A stretch of DNA of 64,000 bases from Serripes groenlandicus (GCA_031761405.1 JASEVX010000005.1:33298869-33362868), one strand, 5' to 3'; positions 7,608 through 19,749 are shown, counted from the stretch's first letter. The notes: generated by a model from the sequence alone, not told the origin. A program made the numbers and translations.

Positions 7608-10008
7608 CAGCCATACGCAGAGTGCTGCCTACAGACCCGAGGCGAGCAGTTCCCCGTCAGCGCGGGTACACGGCGCGAGTAACAGCCACTCTCTTCGGGC
7701 AGGCACGCAGGGGACTGCCTTTATAGCCGCTACGGGCCCAGCGCACATTTCGCCAAGCCATACGCAGAGGGCTGCCTACAAACCCGAGGCGAGCTCTTCC
7801 CCGTCAGCGCGGGTAGACGGCGCGAATAACAGCCACTATCTTCGGGCAGGCACGCATGGGACTGCCTTACAGCCGCTACGGGCCCAGCGCACATTTCCCC
7901 CAGCCATACGCAGAGTGCTGCCTACAAACACGAGGCGAGCTCTTCCCAGTCAGCGCGGGTAGACGGCGCGAGTAACAGCCACCCTCTTCGGGCAGGCACG
8001 CGGGGGACTGCTTTTATAGCCGCTACGGGCCCAGTGCACATTTCCCCCTAGCCATACGCAGAGTGCTGCTTACAGACCCGAGGCGAGCAGTTCCCCGTCA
8101 GCGCAGGTAGACGGCGCGAGTGACAGCCACTCTCTTCGGGCAGGCACGCATGGGACTGCCTTTATAGCCGCTACGGGCCCATCGCACATTTCGCCCAGCC
8201 ATACGCAGAGTGCTGCCTACCGACCCGCGGCGAGCACTTCCCCGTCAGCGCGGGTAGACGGCGCGAGTAACAGTCACTTTCTTCGGGCAGGCACGCAGCG
8301 GACTGCCTTACAGCCGCTACGGGCCCAGCGCACATTTCCCACAGCCATACGCAGAGTGCTACCTACAGACCCGAGGCGAGCAGTTCCCCGTCAGCGCGGG
8401 TAGACGGCGCGAGTGACAGCCACTCTCTTCTTCGGGCAGGCACGCAGGGGACTGCCTTTATAGCCGCTACGGGCCCAGCGCACATTTCGCCAAGCAATAC
8501 GCAGAGTGCTGCCTACAGACCCGAGGCGAGCACTTCCCCGTAAGCGCAGGTAGACGGCGCGAGTAACAACCACTCTCTTCGGGCAGGCATGCAGCGGACT
8601 GCCTTACAGCCACTACGGGCCCGGCGCACATTTCCCCCAGCCATACGCAGAGTGCTGCCTACAAACCCGAGGCGAGCTCTTCCCCGTCAGCGCGGGTAGA
8701 CGGCGCGAGTAACAGTCACCCTCTTCGGGCAGGCACGCAGGGGACTGCCTTACAGCCGCTACGGGCCCAGCGCACATTTCCCCCAGCCATACGCAGAGTG
8801 CTGCCTACATACCCGAGGCGAGCATTTCCCCGTCAGCGCGGGTAGACGGCGCGAGTAACAGCCACTCTCTTCGGGCAGGAACGCAGGGGACTGCCTTTAT
8901 AGCCGCTACGGGCCCAGCGCACATTTCGTCCAGCCATACGCAGAGTGCTGCCTACAGACCCGAGGTGAGCACTTCCCCGTCAGCGCGTGTAGACGGCGCG
9001 AGTAACAGCCACTCTCTTCGGGCAGGCACGTAGGGGACTGCCTTACAGACGCTACGGGCCCAGCGCACATTTCCCCCAGCCATACGCAGAGAGCTGCCTA
9101 CAAACCCGAGGCGAGCTCTTCCCCGTCAGCGCGGGTAGACGGCGCGAGTAACAGCCACCCTCTTCGAGCAGGCACGCAGGGGACTGCTTTTATAGCCACT
9201 ACAGGCCCAGTGCACATTTCCCCCCAGTCATACGCGGAGTGCTGCCTACAGACCCGCGGCGAGCACTTCCCCGTCAGCGCGGGTAGACGGCGCGAGTAAC
9301 AGCCACTTTCTTCGGGCAGGCACGCAGGGGACTGACTTACAGCCGCTACGGGCCCAGCGCACATTTCCCCCAGCCATACGCAGAGTGCTGCCTACAAACC
9401 CGAGGCGAGCTCTTCCCCGTCAGCGCGGGTAGACGGCGCGAGTAACAGCCACCCTCTTCGGGCAGGCACGCAGGGGACTGCTTTTATTGCCGCTACGGGC
9501 CCAGTGCACATTTCCCCCAGCCATACGCAGAGTGCTGCCTACAGACCCGAGGCGAGCAGTTCCCCGTCAGCGCGGGTAGACGGCACGAGTGACAGCCACT
9601 CTCTTCTTCGGGCAGGCACGCAGGGGACTGCCTTTATAGCCGCTACGAGCCCAGCGCACATTTCGCCAAGCCATATGCAGAGTGCTGCCTACAGACCCGA
9701 GGCGAGCAGTTCCCCGTCAGCGCGGGTAGACGGCGCGAGTAACAGCCACTCTATTCGGGCAGGCACGCAGGGGACTGCCTTTATAGCCGCTACGGGCCCA
9801 GCGCACATTTCGCCCAGCCATACGCAGAGTGCTGCCTACAGACCCGAGGCGAGCACTTCCCCGTCAGCGCGGGTAGACGGCGCGAGTAACACCCAATCTC
9901 TTCGGGCAGGCACGCAGGGGACTGCCTTACAGCCGCTTCGGGCCCAGCGCACATTTCCCCCAGCCATACGCAGAGTGCTGCCTACAGACTCGAGGCGAGC
10001 AGTTCCCC
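7608..10008. repeat. 147-bp GC-rich, CpG-rich satellite (16 full units and a partial)
   Basis: Unit starts were read at 7610, 7758, 7903 and 8051, giving 145-148 bases each. Core pieces are gccatacgcagagtgctgcc, ccccgtcagcgcgggtagac and gccgctacgggcccagcgca. Three monomer types differ at the gagCAGttcc/gagCACttcc/gagCTCttcc position and in tttatagcc versus ttacagcc. They tend to recur in the order CTC, CAG, CAC. Long ORFs in this stretch are by-products of the repeat. The array breaks off at ccccgtca in its last unit. Confidence 0.93.
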
Positions 10009-10530
10009 GTCAAAAAAACGGCCGAAAGTGTTCCACTCCGTTGTGAAAAAAAAAACAGTGTTCCACTCCATTGTGAAATGTTCGTGCTTCCACGCCCGCC
10101 ACTAGGGCCTGTAAGACGGAGTGCTCCCCTTAAATTACGCGGTAGACTCGGGCAGAAATCCGACTTACGGACGTGGGGAAAAAAACCCAAAAAAGTGTTC
10201 CACTCCGTTGTGAAAAAAAAAACCAGTGTTCCACTCCATTGTGAAACGTTCGTGCTTCCACGCCCGCGGGTAGGGCCTGTAAGACGGAGTGCTCCCCTTA
10301 AATTACGCGGTAGACTCGGGCAGAAATCCGACTTACGGCCGTGAGAAAAAAAAACAAAAAAGTGTTCTACTCCATTGTGAAACGTTCGTGCTTCCACACC
10401 CGCCACAAGGGCCTGTCAGACGGAGTGCTCCCCTTAAATTACGCGGTAGACTCGGGCAGAAATCCGACTTACGGCCGTGGGAAAAAAAATAAAAAAGTGT
10501 TCCACTCCGTTGTGAAAAAAACCCGGTTAT
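10009..10530. repeat. Array of diverged 136-168 bp units with A-runs
   Basis: Three units start at 10058, 10226 and 10362 with gtgttccactcc-type starts. They share cgcggtagactcgggcagaa and are separated by variable A-runs. The sequence differs from the 147-bp satellite although it follows directly. Apparent ORFs on both strands are repeat artefacts. Confidence 0.85.
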
Positions 10531-11560
10531 CAGTCTCAGTCACCTTCCCTTAGTCTCCATCAGTAGCAGTCACCTTCCCTTAGTCTCAGTCACCAGCAGT
10601 CACTTTCTCTAAGTATACAGCAGTCTCAGTCACCTTCCCTAGGTCTCAGTCACCATCAGTCACCTTTCCTAAGTCTCAGTCACCATCAGTCACCTTTAGT
10701 ACGAATCACCTTCCTTAAGTCCCAGTCACCAGCAGTCACCTTCCCTAAGTATACAGCAGTCTCAATCAATTCCCCAAAGTCCCAGTCACCATCAGTCAGC
10801 TTAAGTCAGATTCAGTCTCAGTCTCAGTCACCTTCCCTAAGTAAAAAGCAGTCTAAGAGAATTCCCCGACGTCTCAGTCACATTCTCTAAGTCTTTATCA
10901 GTCTCAGTCACCTTCCCTTAGTCTCCATCAGTAGCAGTCACCTTCCCTTAGTCTCAGTATACAGCAGTCTCAGTCACCTTCTCTAGGTCTCAGTCACCAT
11001 CAGTCACCTTTCCTAAGTCTCAGTCACCATCAGTCACCTTCAGTACGAGTCACCTTCCTTAAGTCCCAGTCACCAGCTGTCACCTTCCTTAAGTATACAG
11101 CAGTCTCAGTCAATTCCCCAAAGTCTCAGTCATCATCAGTCACCTTCTATAAGTCTTCATCAGTCTCAGTCACCTTCCCTTAGTCTCCATCTGTCGCAGT
11201 CACCTTCCCTTAGTCTCCATCAGTCGTAGTCACGTTCTCCATAAGTCGCCTTCCCTAAGTCTCAGTCACCAGCAGTCACCTTCCCTAAGTATACAGCAGT
11301 CTCAGTCACCTTCCCTAAGTCTCAGTCACCATCAGTACAAGTCACCTTCCTTAAGTCCCAGTCACCAGCAGTCACCTTCCTTAAGTCCCAGTCACCAGCA
11401 GTCACCTTCCCTAAGTATACATCAGTCTCAGTCATCATCAGTCACCTTCCGTAAGTCTCAGTCACCATCAGTCTCATTCCCTAAGTCAAAGTCACAATCA
11501 CAATCAGTAACCCTCCTTAAGTATCAGTCACCATCAGTCTCAGTCACATCCAGTGTCATC
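10531..11560. repeat. CAGTC-rich short-period array
   Basis: About 1 kb is built from permutations of cagtctcagtcacc, ttccctaagt and cagtcaccatcagtcacc. The period is mixed, with six-base steps inside units of roughly 20-45 bases. No coding capacity is seen. Confidence 0.9.
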
Positions 11561-11596
11561 CCTGATATACGTTAGACAAATGTCAGAAACAATTTT

Positions 11597-11677
11597 GACC
11601 TAGCTGGGACTCGAACCCATGTCACATTGACATTCATTAACAAACGGCTGCTCTACCAACTGAGCTATCGAGCTTCA
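11597..11677 (-). repeat. tRNA-derived sequence (SINE head)
   Basis: Read on the minus strand, there is a good A box (tagctcagttggtagagc) and B box (gggttcgagtcccag) at tRNA spacing. The seven-base ends (agctcga and the segment after cccag) do not pair into an acceptor stem. It is therefore better called a tRNA-like SINE head than a working tRNA gene. Confidence 0.6.
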
Positions 11678-11933
11678 TAAAAATCCATGTCATTACAAGA
11701 TATGTATGTTTTAAAAGGTAATTACCAGGTCAATACTACGCAGTAAAACTTAAAGTATGTTGTATGTAATCATCGACAAAAAGTGGTATCTCAGCATAAT
11801 TATTCAAGTCTTCGTGTTGAAATTTTAAACATTTTAAATTGTTACTAAATACATATTAGTAAACAGATTTACTCATCAATCTTCGCTTGCAACTTATTAA
11901 TACGTAAACGCAAGTCTTTAAAACAACACCGTC

Positions 11934-12015
11934 GTCGTAGCCTAGTGGTTAGCACAAAGCACTTCAAACCTAAAAGTTAACTTTTCATTGGTTCGATTTT
12001 TATGCTAGGCGTTCA
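11934..12015 (+). repeat. tRNA-derived sequence, decayed
   Basis: The plus strand shows an A-box-like tagcctagtggttagcac and a weak B box ggttcgattt about 45 bases later. Stem pairing is poor. It is probably the head of an old SINE. Confidence 0.45.
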
Positions 12016-12430
12016 TTTTTGTCGGTCCGTTTTTTTTTCTAAATTAGATTTATATATAATACATATATACGACCATCTCATTTTCCTTTCAGACAATTAT
12101 ATTTAGTAGATCATAAGATTCCTTTTCACGCCCTAAATGTTACAACGTATCACACATGCACTTTTTTTAGAAGATTAACTCGACTATATAAAAGACCATT
12201 GCATTTGCAGCTATGTGTGCCACGTATTTAGCTGATTGGACGTTGTATTTTACTGTTTCTCACGAAACTTTAATTTAGAATAAATCGTTACGAATATGTA
12301 TGAGAGCGAGACAGTTAACAGAGAGCTAGACAGACATGTGGGGGAGAGAGAGACAGACAGAGACAGACAGAGACAGACAGATACAGACATAGACAGACAC
12401 GGAAATGGTTTAGCTATAATGGAAAAGAAT

Positions 12431-13200
12431 TAACCCTTTCCCGCTTACAGACGCCTTTTGAAGCATATGCAGCATTTGACATTTGAAAACATCGTGACAA
12501 AAGAAGAAATCGTTATCGTAGGCAATTTATACCTTTGCTACAATATTTACAAATCCTTTCAATAATTATATTTTATTCACAGTGATTTTCATATGTATTT
12601 TAGGTCGTCTGTTGCAGACTTGTTGGGGTCACAGTACGGTCGCCGTTTACAAATAAAACTGACATTAAGGTCAAACATAGCTCAAAGTGTGTTTCCCTTT
12701 TCGGAACCCTTATGAGTCATTAATGCAAGCCGATGGATTTTGCGTTATTCGTTCATATCAGTGTGAAGCAGATGATGACCAATAAAAAAAATAGACTTTC
12801 GCGGATTAAGACAATAGTTGAACACGGTTGCGGCCTTAAGTCGACTCTTCGAATGGTAACTAAACTTGTATTACTATTTAATCTATTAAGAGTTACCTAG
12901 TTTTTACCTACATGTTTTCAAAATCGTCTGCTGCCAGCTTGACGTATGTGGGAAATGGTTAAATAGCATGTGTACATCTTTAGATGTCTTCAATTTGTTT
13001 CAGTGTAAGCCTTTCCCAATAACAGAATACAGTTGTCGCATCTGCAGCAGACTACTCTTGTTAATGTGTTTTCAATTTACATTAATAATTACACTTTTAT
13101 CTATAGGTTTTTTTTCCTAATATTTGCCTACATGTTTTATAAGTCATCGGCTGCAAGTTAGACGTATGTGCAAGGGTCCAGATAAGGAGGGGTTAACAGC
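12431..13200. repeat. Cluster of palindromic MITEs (cttt-ccc / gcagacgac family)
   Basis: Several copies of a foldback element whose ends read like ttaaccctttcccgc and gtatgtgggaaatggttaa. Inward of these lie complementary gcagcagac / gtctgctgc segments near 12600-12630, 12930-12962, 13035-13055 and 13140-13170. Further copies are listed separately. A GACA microsatellite precedes the cluster (12330-12400). Confidence 0.6.
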
Positions 13201-13300
13201 TCTTTTCCTCACAATATCCCTCTTATTATCCAGCCAAACCCTATGTTGTAGGTACTCAAAAGGATTTTAGAACAAGCAAAACGCTCCTTATTCACTGCGT
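13171..13300. repeat. Dispersed repeat, copy 1
   Basis: This segment, with ccaaaccctatgttgtaggt and acaagcaaaacgctcctta, recurs in the same orientation at about 61253-61410. Nothing coding is seen. Confidence 0.7.
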
Positions 13301-13489
13301 ATAACCTAATTGATTCACTACTTCACTGTCTTTAACCTAATTGATTCACTACACTGTTTTTAACCTGATGGATTCATTATATTAGCACAATCAGGTCTAG
13401 TTCTATACTGTTCGTATTTGTTTTTTTAAAAAGTTTTCAAAAGCCTTCTTATAAGAAGTGTTTCGCTTAATACAAAATAGTACGGAAAT

Positions 13490-13700
13490 ACAGCCGACTC
13501 TTTTCTACACTTGTCACACAGACCGGTAGACCAGGGATTCGATCCCAATTCAGGGAGTAGTTGCTCCCGTCCTTGGCGCTCAGGGTTACATGAATAGTAA
13601 TACGACTTATTCACTGGTTCAAGGATAATAATAAGCAGTAGTAAATCTAGTAATTTACCTATGAAGGGCCGTGATATGACTGAAATACTGTTGTTATAGG
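13490..13700 (+). repeat. SINE copy, plus orientation
   Basis: A B-box-like ggattcgatcccaa near 13528 is followed by a SINE body and the V-core gccgtgatatgactgaaata at about 13667-13686. The head is damaged. Confidence 0.6.
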
Positions 13701-13882
13701 AGAAGTGTTACCTGCACGAACAGTCGACACGTTTTATAGCTCTAGGTACAACTTGTGACAAAAACGTATAAGCATCCACCTTTGATTAAGTGGTGCAATA
13801 TAAGAGAGACAAATCATATTCGTATTATTCATTATTCAAGGTTAAGGCCACATTGACTAAAACTTTTGATTTTCATGTGGTA

Positions 13883-14090
13883 TTACGCCAATTTCACCAC
13901 GCACTATTTCAGTTATATCACGGCGACAGTTCACATGTTCATGATCCCTTGGTAAACAAACCAATAATAGTCTTGGACATGTGCCTTGCCCAAAGGGTAT
14001 TCCACCGTAACCGAGGCGACTGGGAATCAAACCCGGGACGGCCGGTTCCAAATGCCCGATGCTTACCACTCGGCCACCGCGTTGTCACAA
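13883..14090 (-). repeat. SINE copy, minus orientation, with tRNA head
   Basis: On the minus strand the right end reads cgcggtggccgagtggtaag (A box), then a B box (cccgggtttgattcccag). The body and the V-core (cgccgtgatataactg) lie to the left near 13905-13925. Spacing and order are those of a tRNA-derived SINE. Confidence 0.75.
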
Positions 14091-14091
14091 T

Positions 14092-14262
14092 TGGCCTTCA
14101 GTCCGGACAGACTGATCCGGGCCGACAAAATCCGTTTCAGGGGGATAGAGGTATAGAGTAATGATTCCTGAAACAGAAAATCCACAGGATTGAATGCTTA
14201 GATCTGAGTCGATACATTACGCAGAGGCCATAATGTTGGTTTTCTCGCGGGACGGCACATAT
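14092..14262. repeat. Partial palindromic MITE (gagccgtcc family)
   Basis: Shares actgatccgggccgacaaaa, gggggatagaggtatagagt and ttttctcgcgggacggc with the full copies at 44114-44362 and 61803-62071. The left inverted end is missing where it abuts the SINE. Confidence 0.75.
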
Positions 14263-14284
14263 TTATTAGTATAGGGTAGCATTA

Positions 14285-14390
14285 CGACTGACTCGATGGT
14301 GTCAGGGTAAATGGACCGGTATTTCTAGCAACGTAACAGGGAAACGCCGTGATATAACTGATACATTGTTAAAAGCAGCATAAAACACTA
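14285..14390 (+). repeat. SINE body fragment
   Basis: The stretch tacgactgactcgatggtgt followed by aacgccgtgatataactgat matches the 3' half of the SINE at 20248-20512. Confidence 0.6.
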
Positions 14391-14565
14391 TTTTTTCTCG
14401 ACTGCTTACCTTTATTATAATAAGCCTTTATAATTAAAATGGCAACTCAGAACAATTATATAAAAGAATTAATAAATCAATGCAACAAATATATGTAGGA
14501 GTTCATTTCAATTAGGAAAATTAACTCATCATTAATCGTTGTATAGAATAAATTTCCGCTTCATT

Positions 14566-14785
14566 TAACCCTTTCCCACAAACAATAAATATGCAGCAGA
14601 CGACTTTAAAAATATGGAAAAACTTCTACGAGATAAGTGAAAATTTAATCTTAAATTGAATTAACTGAATTAAAGACATTGTGGCAAATGGGGAACTTGC
14701 TAATTAGGAGCAATTCTTCCACTTTTCATTGTGTTTTCATAACTATCTCCTGAGGTGGCCTCTACATTACGTCTCGATGTGGGAA
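14566..14785. repeat. Palindromic MITE, ttaaccctttccc family
   Basis: The left end is taaccctttcccacaaac followed by gcagcagacgactttaaaaa, and the right end reads tacgtctcgatgtgggaaaa. The size is about 220 bases. No ORF. Confidence 0.6.
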
Positions 14786-14989
14786 AATGATAACTTAAAA
14801 GTTTTGAACCAAATTTCACCGAAGCCAATACACCAAAAAGCTTAATTCACCCATCAGAAATATAGCATTGCTTTGTTGTAGGATCACATGAAATGTGACT
14901 CATCGCAGGAAAGAAATGTATTTGGAAAGTTGCGACCATTGTTACCCCGGTTAAGTATACCTACTGGTACTCAGAGCATGACTGCTTTA

Positions 14990-15050
14990 ATTGATTAAAG
15001 TTAAGAACAGTTTTCAACAATATTCAGTTATAAGATAACACGGCGGCCAG
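14990..15050 (-). repeat. SINE core fragment
   Basis: Antisense core gttttcaacaatattcagtt followed by a damaged cacggcgg. It is short and lacks a head. Confidence 0.5.
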
Positions 15051-15186
15051 TATTTGCCTAACTTTCTCATTTATTTATTTATTATACCCCCAGATACGTA
15101 GTATATGGGGGTATATAGGAGTCACGATTGACGGTCGGTTTGTTTGTCGGTCGGTTTGTCGGTCGGTTTGTCGGTCGGCCCGTTGG

Positions 15187-15525
15187 TCTGGACATTTCTT
15201 GTGAACACTTTTTCTCAGCAACCCTTGGTCAGAATTCAATATAACTTCACAAGAAGGATTGATACCAAGCCTAGTTGTGCATATTGTCGGCGTGTTGCAC
15301 TCGAATTATTTTTTAAATGAGTTATGGCCCCTTGAATTTCTCATACATAGTTGGTCTATAGACATTTCTTGTGAACACTATTTCTCAGCAACCCTTGGTC
15401 AGAATTCAATATAACTTCACAAGAATGATTGATACCAAGGCTAGTTGTGCATATTGTAGGCGAGTTGCACTCGAATTAAATTTAAATGAGTTATGGCCCC
15501 TTGAATTTCTCATACATATGTATAT
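15187..15525. repeat. Direct repeat of about 167 bp, two copies
   Basis: Both copies carry gacatttcttgtgaacact, cagcaacccttggtcagaat and gagttatggccccttgaatt, beginning near 15189 and 15361. Upstream lies a pair of complementary ataccccca / tgggggtat segments (15085-15116) and a tcggtcggtttg run. The ORF at 15371 is inside the repeat. Confidence 0.8.
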
Positions 15526-15587
15526 TGTCAGGCACCAGCTGGGGGTATTCATCACCTTCAGTGATATTTCTAGTTTATTAGGGTTTT

Positions 15588-15870
15588 ACGCCGCTTTCAA
15601 CATTATTTCAGTTATATCACGTCGACAGTTCACTTATTCATGATCCCTGGGTAAACAAGCCAGTACTAGGCTAGAAAATGTGCCTTGCCCAAGGGCACTC
15701 CTAACTTTCTCAAATCATGGGGTTCTTTTATTTGCGTTTTACTATGAATGCAGCAATACTTTCAGTTATATCAAGGCATTTCTGAGAAAGTTGCCAGAAC
15801 AACTGGTCCATTTATCCTGACACCAGCCAGTCAGTCGTATTTCTAACCCCACACTCCTGAGTGCAAAGCA
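15588..15870 (-). repeat. Two adjoining antisense SINE pieces
   Basis: Piece one (15588-15705) has cgccgctttcaacattattt and the tgccttgcccaagggcac segment seen in the 13883 copy. Piece two (15733-15870) matches the antisense of the 20248 SINE, including ccagtcagtcgtatttctaa. Confidence 0.6.
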
Positions 15871-16084
15871 GGGACAGCCATTACTACCATTTTTAAAGTC
15901 GTTTGTAATACATATGTTTTATTGTACGAACATGAAGAAATTTGAGCTTCGGTAAAAGGCAATGACATTCTTAATATGACCTTTATAGTGTTTTCTAGTC
16001 AGTTTCCATTATATTTTGATTTTCAAATCGAGTGGATAAACAATGATCTCCCGCAGCGAGGCTGACGCTCCAGCCATCACGCCA

Positions 16085-16284
16085 NNNNNNNNNNNNNNNN
16101 NNNNNNNNNNNNNNNNNNNNNNNNNNNNNNNNNNNNNNNNNNNNNNNNNNNNNNNNNNNNNNNNNNNNNNNNNNNNNNNNNNNNNNNNNNNNNNNNNNNN
16201 NNNNNNNNNNNNNNNNNNNNNNNNNNNNNNNNNNNNNNNNNNNNNNNNNNNNNNNNNNNNNNNNNNNNNNNNNNNNNNNNNNNN
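16085..16284. other. Assembly gap, exactly 200 N
   Basis: A run of N between gcca and acaattatc. ORFs drawn through it are meaningless. The neighbouring 43-bp array is a likely reason for the break. Confidence 0.99.
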
Positions 16285-16354
16285 ACAATTATCAATTCTC
16301 CCAACCTCGTCAGATAAAGTTCATATCTTACGTCAGGGACATAATATTCTCTAT

Positions 16355-17065
16355 CTATAGAGTAACCTTATCCCTGACACAAACAGAGTAAATGATTCTA
16401 TAGAGTAACCTTATCCCTGACACAGACAGAGTAGATGACTCTATATAGTAACCTTATCCCTGACCCAGACAGAGTAAATGATTCTATAGAGTAACCTTAT
16501 CCCTGACACAGACAGAGTAAATGACTCTATAGAGTAACCTTATCCCTGACACAGACAGAGTAAATGATTCTATAGATTAACCTTATCCCTGACACAGACT
16601 GAGTAAATGATTCTATAGAGTAACCTTATCCCTGACACAGACAGAGTAAATGATTCTATAGAGTAACCTTATCCCTGACACAGTCAGAGTAAATGACTCT
16701 ATATAGTAACCTTATCCTTGACACAGACAGAGTAAATGACTCTGAAGTAATATTATCCCTGACACAAACAGAGTAAACGACTCTAAAGTAACCTTATCCC
16801 TGGCACAGACAAAGTAAATGACTATCGAGTAACCTTATCCCTGACACAAACAAAGTAAATGACTATATAAAGTAACCTTATCCCTGACAAAGACAGAGTA
16901 GATGAATCTAAAGTAACCTTATCCCTGACAGAGGCAGAGTAAATGACTCTATAGAGTAACCTTATCTGTGACAGAGACAGAGTCAATGACTCCAAAGTAA
17001 CCTTATCCCTGACACAAACAGAGTAAATTACTCTAGAGTAACATTATCCCTGACACAGACACAGA
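16355..17065. repeat. 43-bp tandem array (about 16 units)
   Basis: Units of gagtaaccttatccctgaca followed by cagacagagtaaatgattct repeat at a 43-base step (16360, 16403). They become more diverged toward the right. The array begins about 70 bases after the N gap. Confidence 0.92.
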
Positions 17066-18390
17066 ATAAATGCCATTAATTATTTTGGAAATATTATACT
17101 TAAGGGTCGCTGCTCGGTTGTTTGTCAATCTTTTGTCCTTCGTGATTTACTTTGTTTATACAACAAAAAGGTCAAACTTTGATAAATTAGGTATTGGTTA
17201 TTGGCAGGCAATCTGTATGGTTTCAAACATTTGTGGTTTGGTTTGTTTAAAGGTCGAGGATTCATTGTTTCAACAATGTTTGTCCATATTAACTATGCCA
17301 TATATTTTCACCTTACATATGCCCCTATACCATTAATTATTTGAGCGCATTGATTTAATTCTGCCATACTTTAAATATTTTGTTTCGATATCTACGATTG
17401 ATAGTACATTGGCTACTTCATTTCCATTTTGATCGATAGGCAATTGCCTCTTTCATTTTCATTTAGTAAAAGGTCCCAAGACGAATTGGACTATTGTTTC
17501 TTATGAAGATTTCCATTTATGTATGGCATGTTCATGTCATATATTTTATCTTTGTGTAGTATGCTGCGGAGAAGGCTGACATTCAATACACTAATTGAAA
17601 AGATACATTAGTTGTTAAATAAAGTTGAAAACATTGTGGTCAAAGGAAAAATTGCTCATCATGATCAAATTCACATTTGGCCAGAATGTTTTCAAAAGTC
17701 GTCTGTTGCTATTGCGTCAAAATGCGTCTGCATGTGTGGGGGATGAGGGTTAAACACGGGCTTCGTGTCAGCGTCGTAGGGTGACATGCTTCATGTTTTT
17801 CATTCGATTCCACGTGTAAATACCTAAAATTGTTCCAACATGGTTTTAACCGCATACTGATTAGTTTCAAGCTTTGCATTTAATGAAAGGTGTTCATCTG
17901 TACAGCCATAAATCACAATAGCGGCCTAGATAAAATAGAGGAAAGAGCTGGAACATAAAGCAAATATGAACAGTTGGCGAATTTCTCAAAGGACATTTCA
18001 TCGTTTGGAAAAATGCGATAACAGTAAAATGAACCGTTTATATGATATAGTCGGCTATTAATCAGCTTTGAAGTTAAATGTTTTAATTCAATAAATCTAG
18101 ACCCTACGAATATCAAGAAGTTCGTTCAAAGTAGCTGTCGCGCGTAATGTTAAATGGGTCGTTATTCTACGAAAAGAGCAATGTCAGACTGGCCATGTAC
18201 AATGTACACAGATTCACCAACACATTCTACTTGTACTCGTCTTTGACTTAATTACACAAGTTTGTCCAATTTCATTTTATAATTGTGATCCCCAGAAAGT
18301 TTGCTTTGTAACAAAGGAAAGACATGTTTAAAAAAAAAAAACATTTAGCATCGTGCTTGACTCCCGTTATCAACTAGTCGTGCACATATC
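17066..18390. other. AT-rich stretch without a recognised gene
   Basis: A hydrophobic ORF at 17070-17336 has no family likeness and starts at the edge of the tandem array. A palindromic MITE remnant with cgtctgttgctattgcgtc and catgtgtgggggatgagggt lies near 17695-17755. Nothing else is supported. Confidence 0.5.
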
Positions 18391-18399
18391 CGCATGGTG

Positions 18400-19230
18400 A
18401 TGGTAACTATGAGGTTGTTGATGTGAGCATTCCAATCCTTTGTTAGAGTGCGATGTAGTGCTGAAGACGTTGTTGGTGGTTGAAATCGTCATCGACCACG
18501 CCTATCAATAACGTCCCATAAGAACTTGATTTGTGACAAATCGACGCTGTATGCACGACTGTCCAAGATATCAACATTGTTTTGCTGCAAATTAAGCATG
18601 ATACTTTTAGCTACATGAGCACGAGTGTAATACAGCTGTTAAGTGACGTTGTGCTGAGAGACGAACGGAATAACGAACTAATGTAGGACGAGGTTTATTT
18701 AGCGTTGTGTTAAATTGCCAGCAATCAAGCTAAAGGCATTATCTGTCCATAGCATATACCGGTCCACACCATCAGCCAACATCCCCCAAAACAATTACGT
18801 TCTACCTAAAAGAGGGAACAAAGACTCATCCGAAAACATAACTGGTTTCCAGCAACAAACAGGTAATGTATTCGGCCGGAGTCGATTAAATCAGTTCATC
18901 GTTACGTGACGTCGGCGTGGAGTTATACTAGCACACGGACGATGGGGTCACAAACCGACCTTCGTGAGGCGGTTCCTTACGGCTTACCCTGTTGTTGTAG
19001 ATTCCTTGAGCAGTGCGGGCAGTTTCAACGGCTGTACATTATCAATTTCACAAATGTGTCAAGCGAGTGTATTGGTATTGTATCGGATTATTTCTCCTGA
19101 AGGTTTCTGGCAACAGATGTATGAGAGTTCCTGTCAAATGCTTCTGAACGGCCATATTACGTTGATTTCGTGTCAATCGTTTTATTACTGCAAGACTGCT
19201 AGAACTGTACTTTTTTTTTTAGACGATTGA
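18400..19230 (-). pseudogene. Tc1/mariner-like transposase relic
   Basis: Minus-strand translation in broken frames gives WKPVMFSDES around 18803-18845, the motif that carries the second catalytic aspartate of Tc1-like DDE transposases. Downstream, near 18480-18590, comes QQNNVDILDSRAYSVDLSQI with a following FLWD. This corresponds to the family's block before the third acidic residue and its LWD motif. Upstream, to about 19230, the weak remains fit the helix-turn-helix part. Stops and shifts interrupt every frame, so it cannot be active. Terminal inverted repeats were not found. Confidence 0.75.
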
Positions 19231-19749
19231 CAATAACATCTCTTGGTAACATTGTAAGCGTCAGCATTCATGTACCCAGTTGTACACACACTGAACAAAC
19301 CACACATGTGTACACGTGCCCATGAACAGTTAGCTCTACTGTCATCTTCAATAAAGCCTTGAATAGACTGCAAAACTGCCTTTCGTACATCATAGGTACA
19401 AACTTCATGAAATAATGCTACTACAAATGTTTTGCGTGTCTTTTTCCTTTTTGTATATAAACTCAACAATTTATAAGTCTTTGAATCTGAAACGAATGTA
19501 TGATGTTTTGTTATGAAGAGCCACTGTTAAAAGAGAAATATTCAAGTGATTTAATGTTGATATTGTAATAATACTCTTACGATAGGGACTACTTCCAGTC
19601 TAAGAACAGTTGGTACATTAATGAACATGCAGGCACCTGGTCAATGTAAGTAAACATGCTCTCTTACATCTAATTGCTTTCATGTGTTGAAAGACGATGT
19701 TTTTGTTCGTATTGGTGGGTTTTGTAAACACTGTGTATGTATATATAAA

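Noticed and set aside
7570..10553. Long open frames on both strands (for example 9504-10046 and 10406-9927)
   Set aside because: They lie entirely in GC-rich tandem repeats, and repeated peptides with no family features are the result of repeat units free of stops.
11597..11677. A working tRNA gene on the minus strand
   Set aside because: A and B boxes are good, but the two ends do not form a seven-base acceptor stem. A SINE head fits better.
15995..16360. Open frames through 16.0-16.3 kb
   Set aside because: They consist mainly of N.
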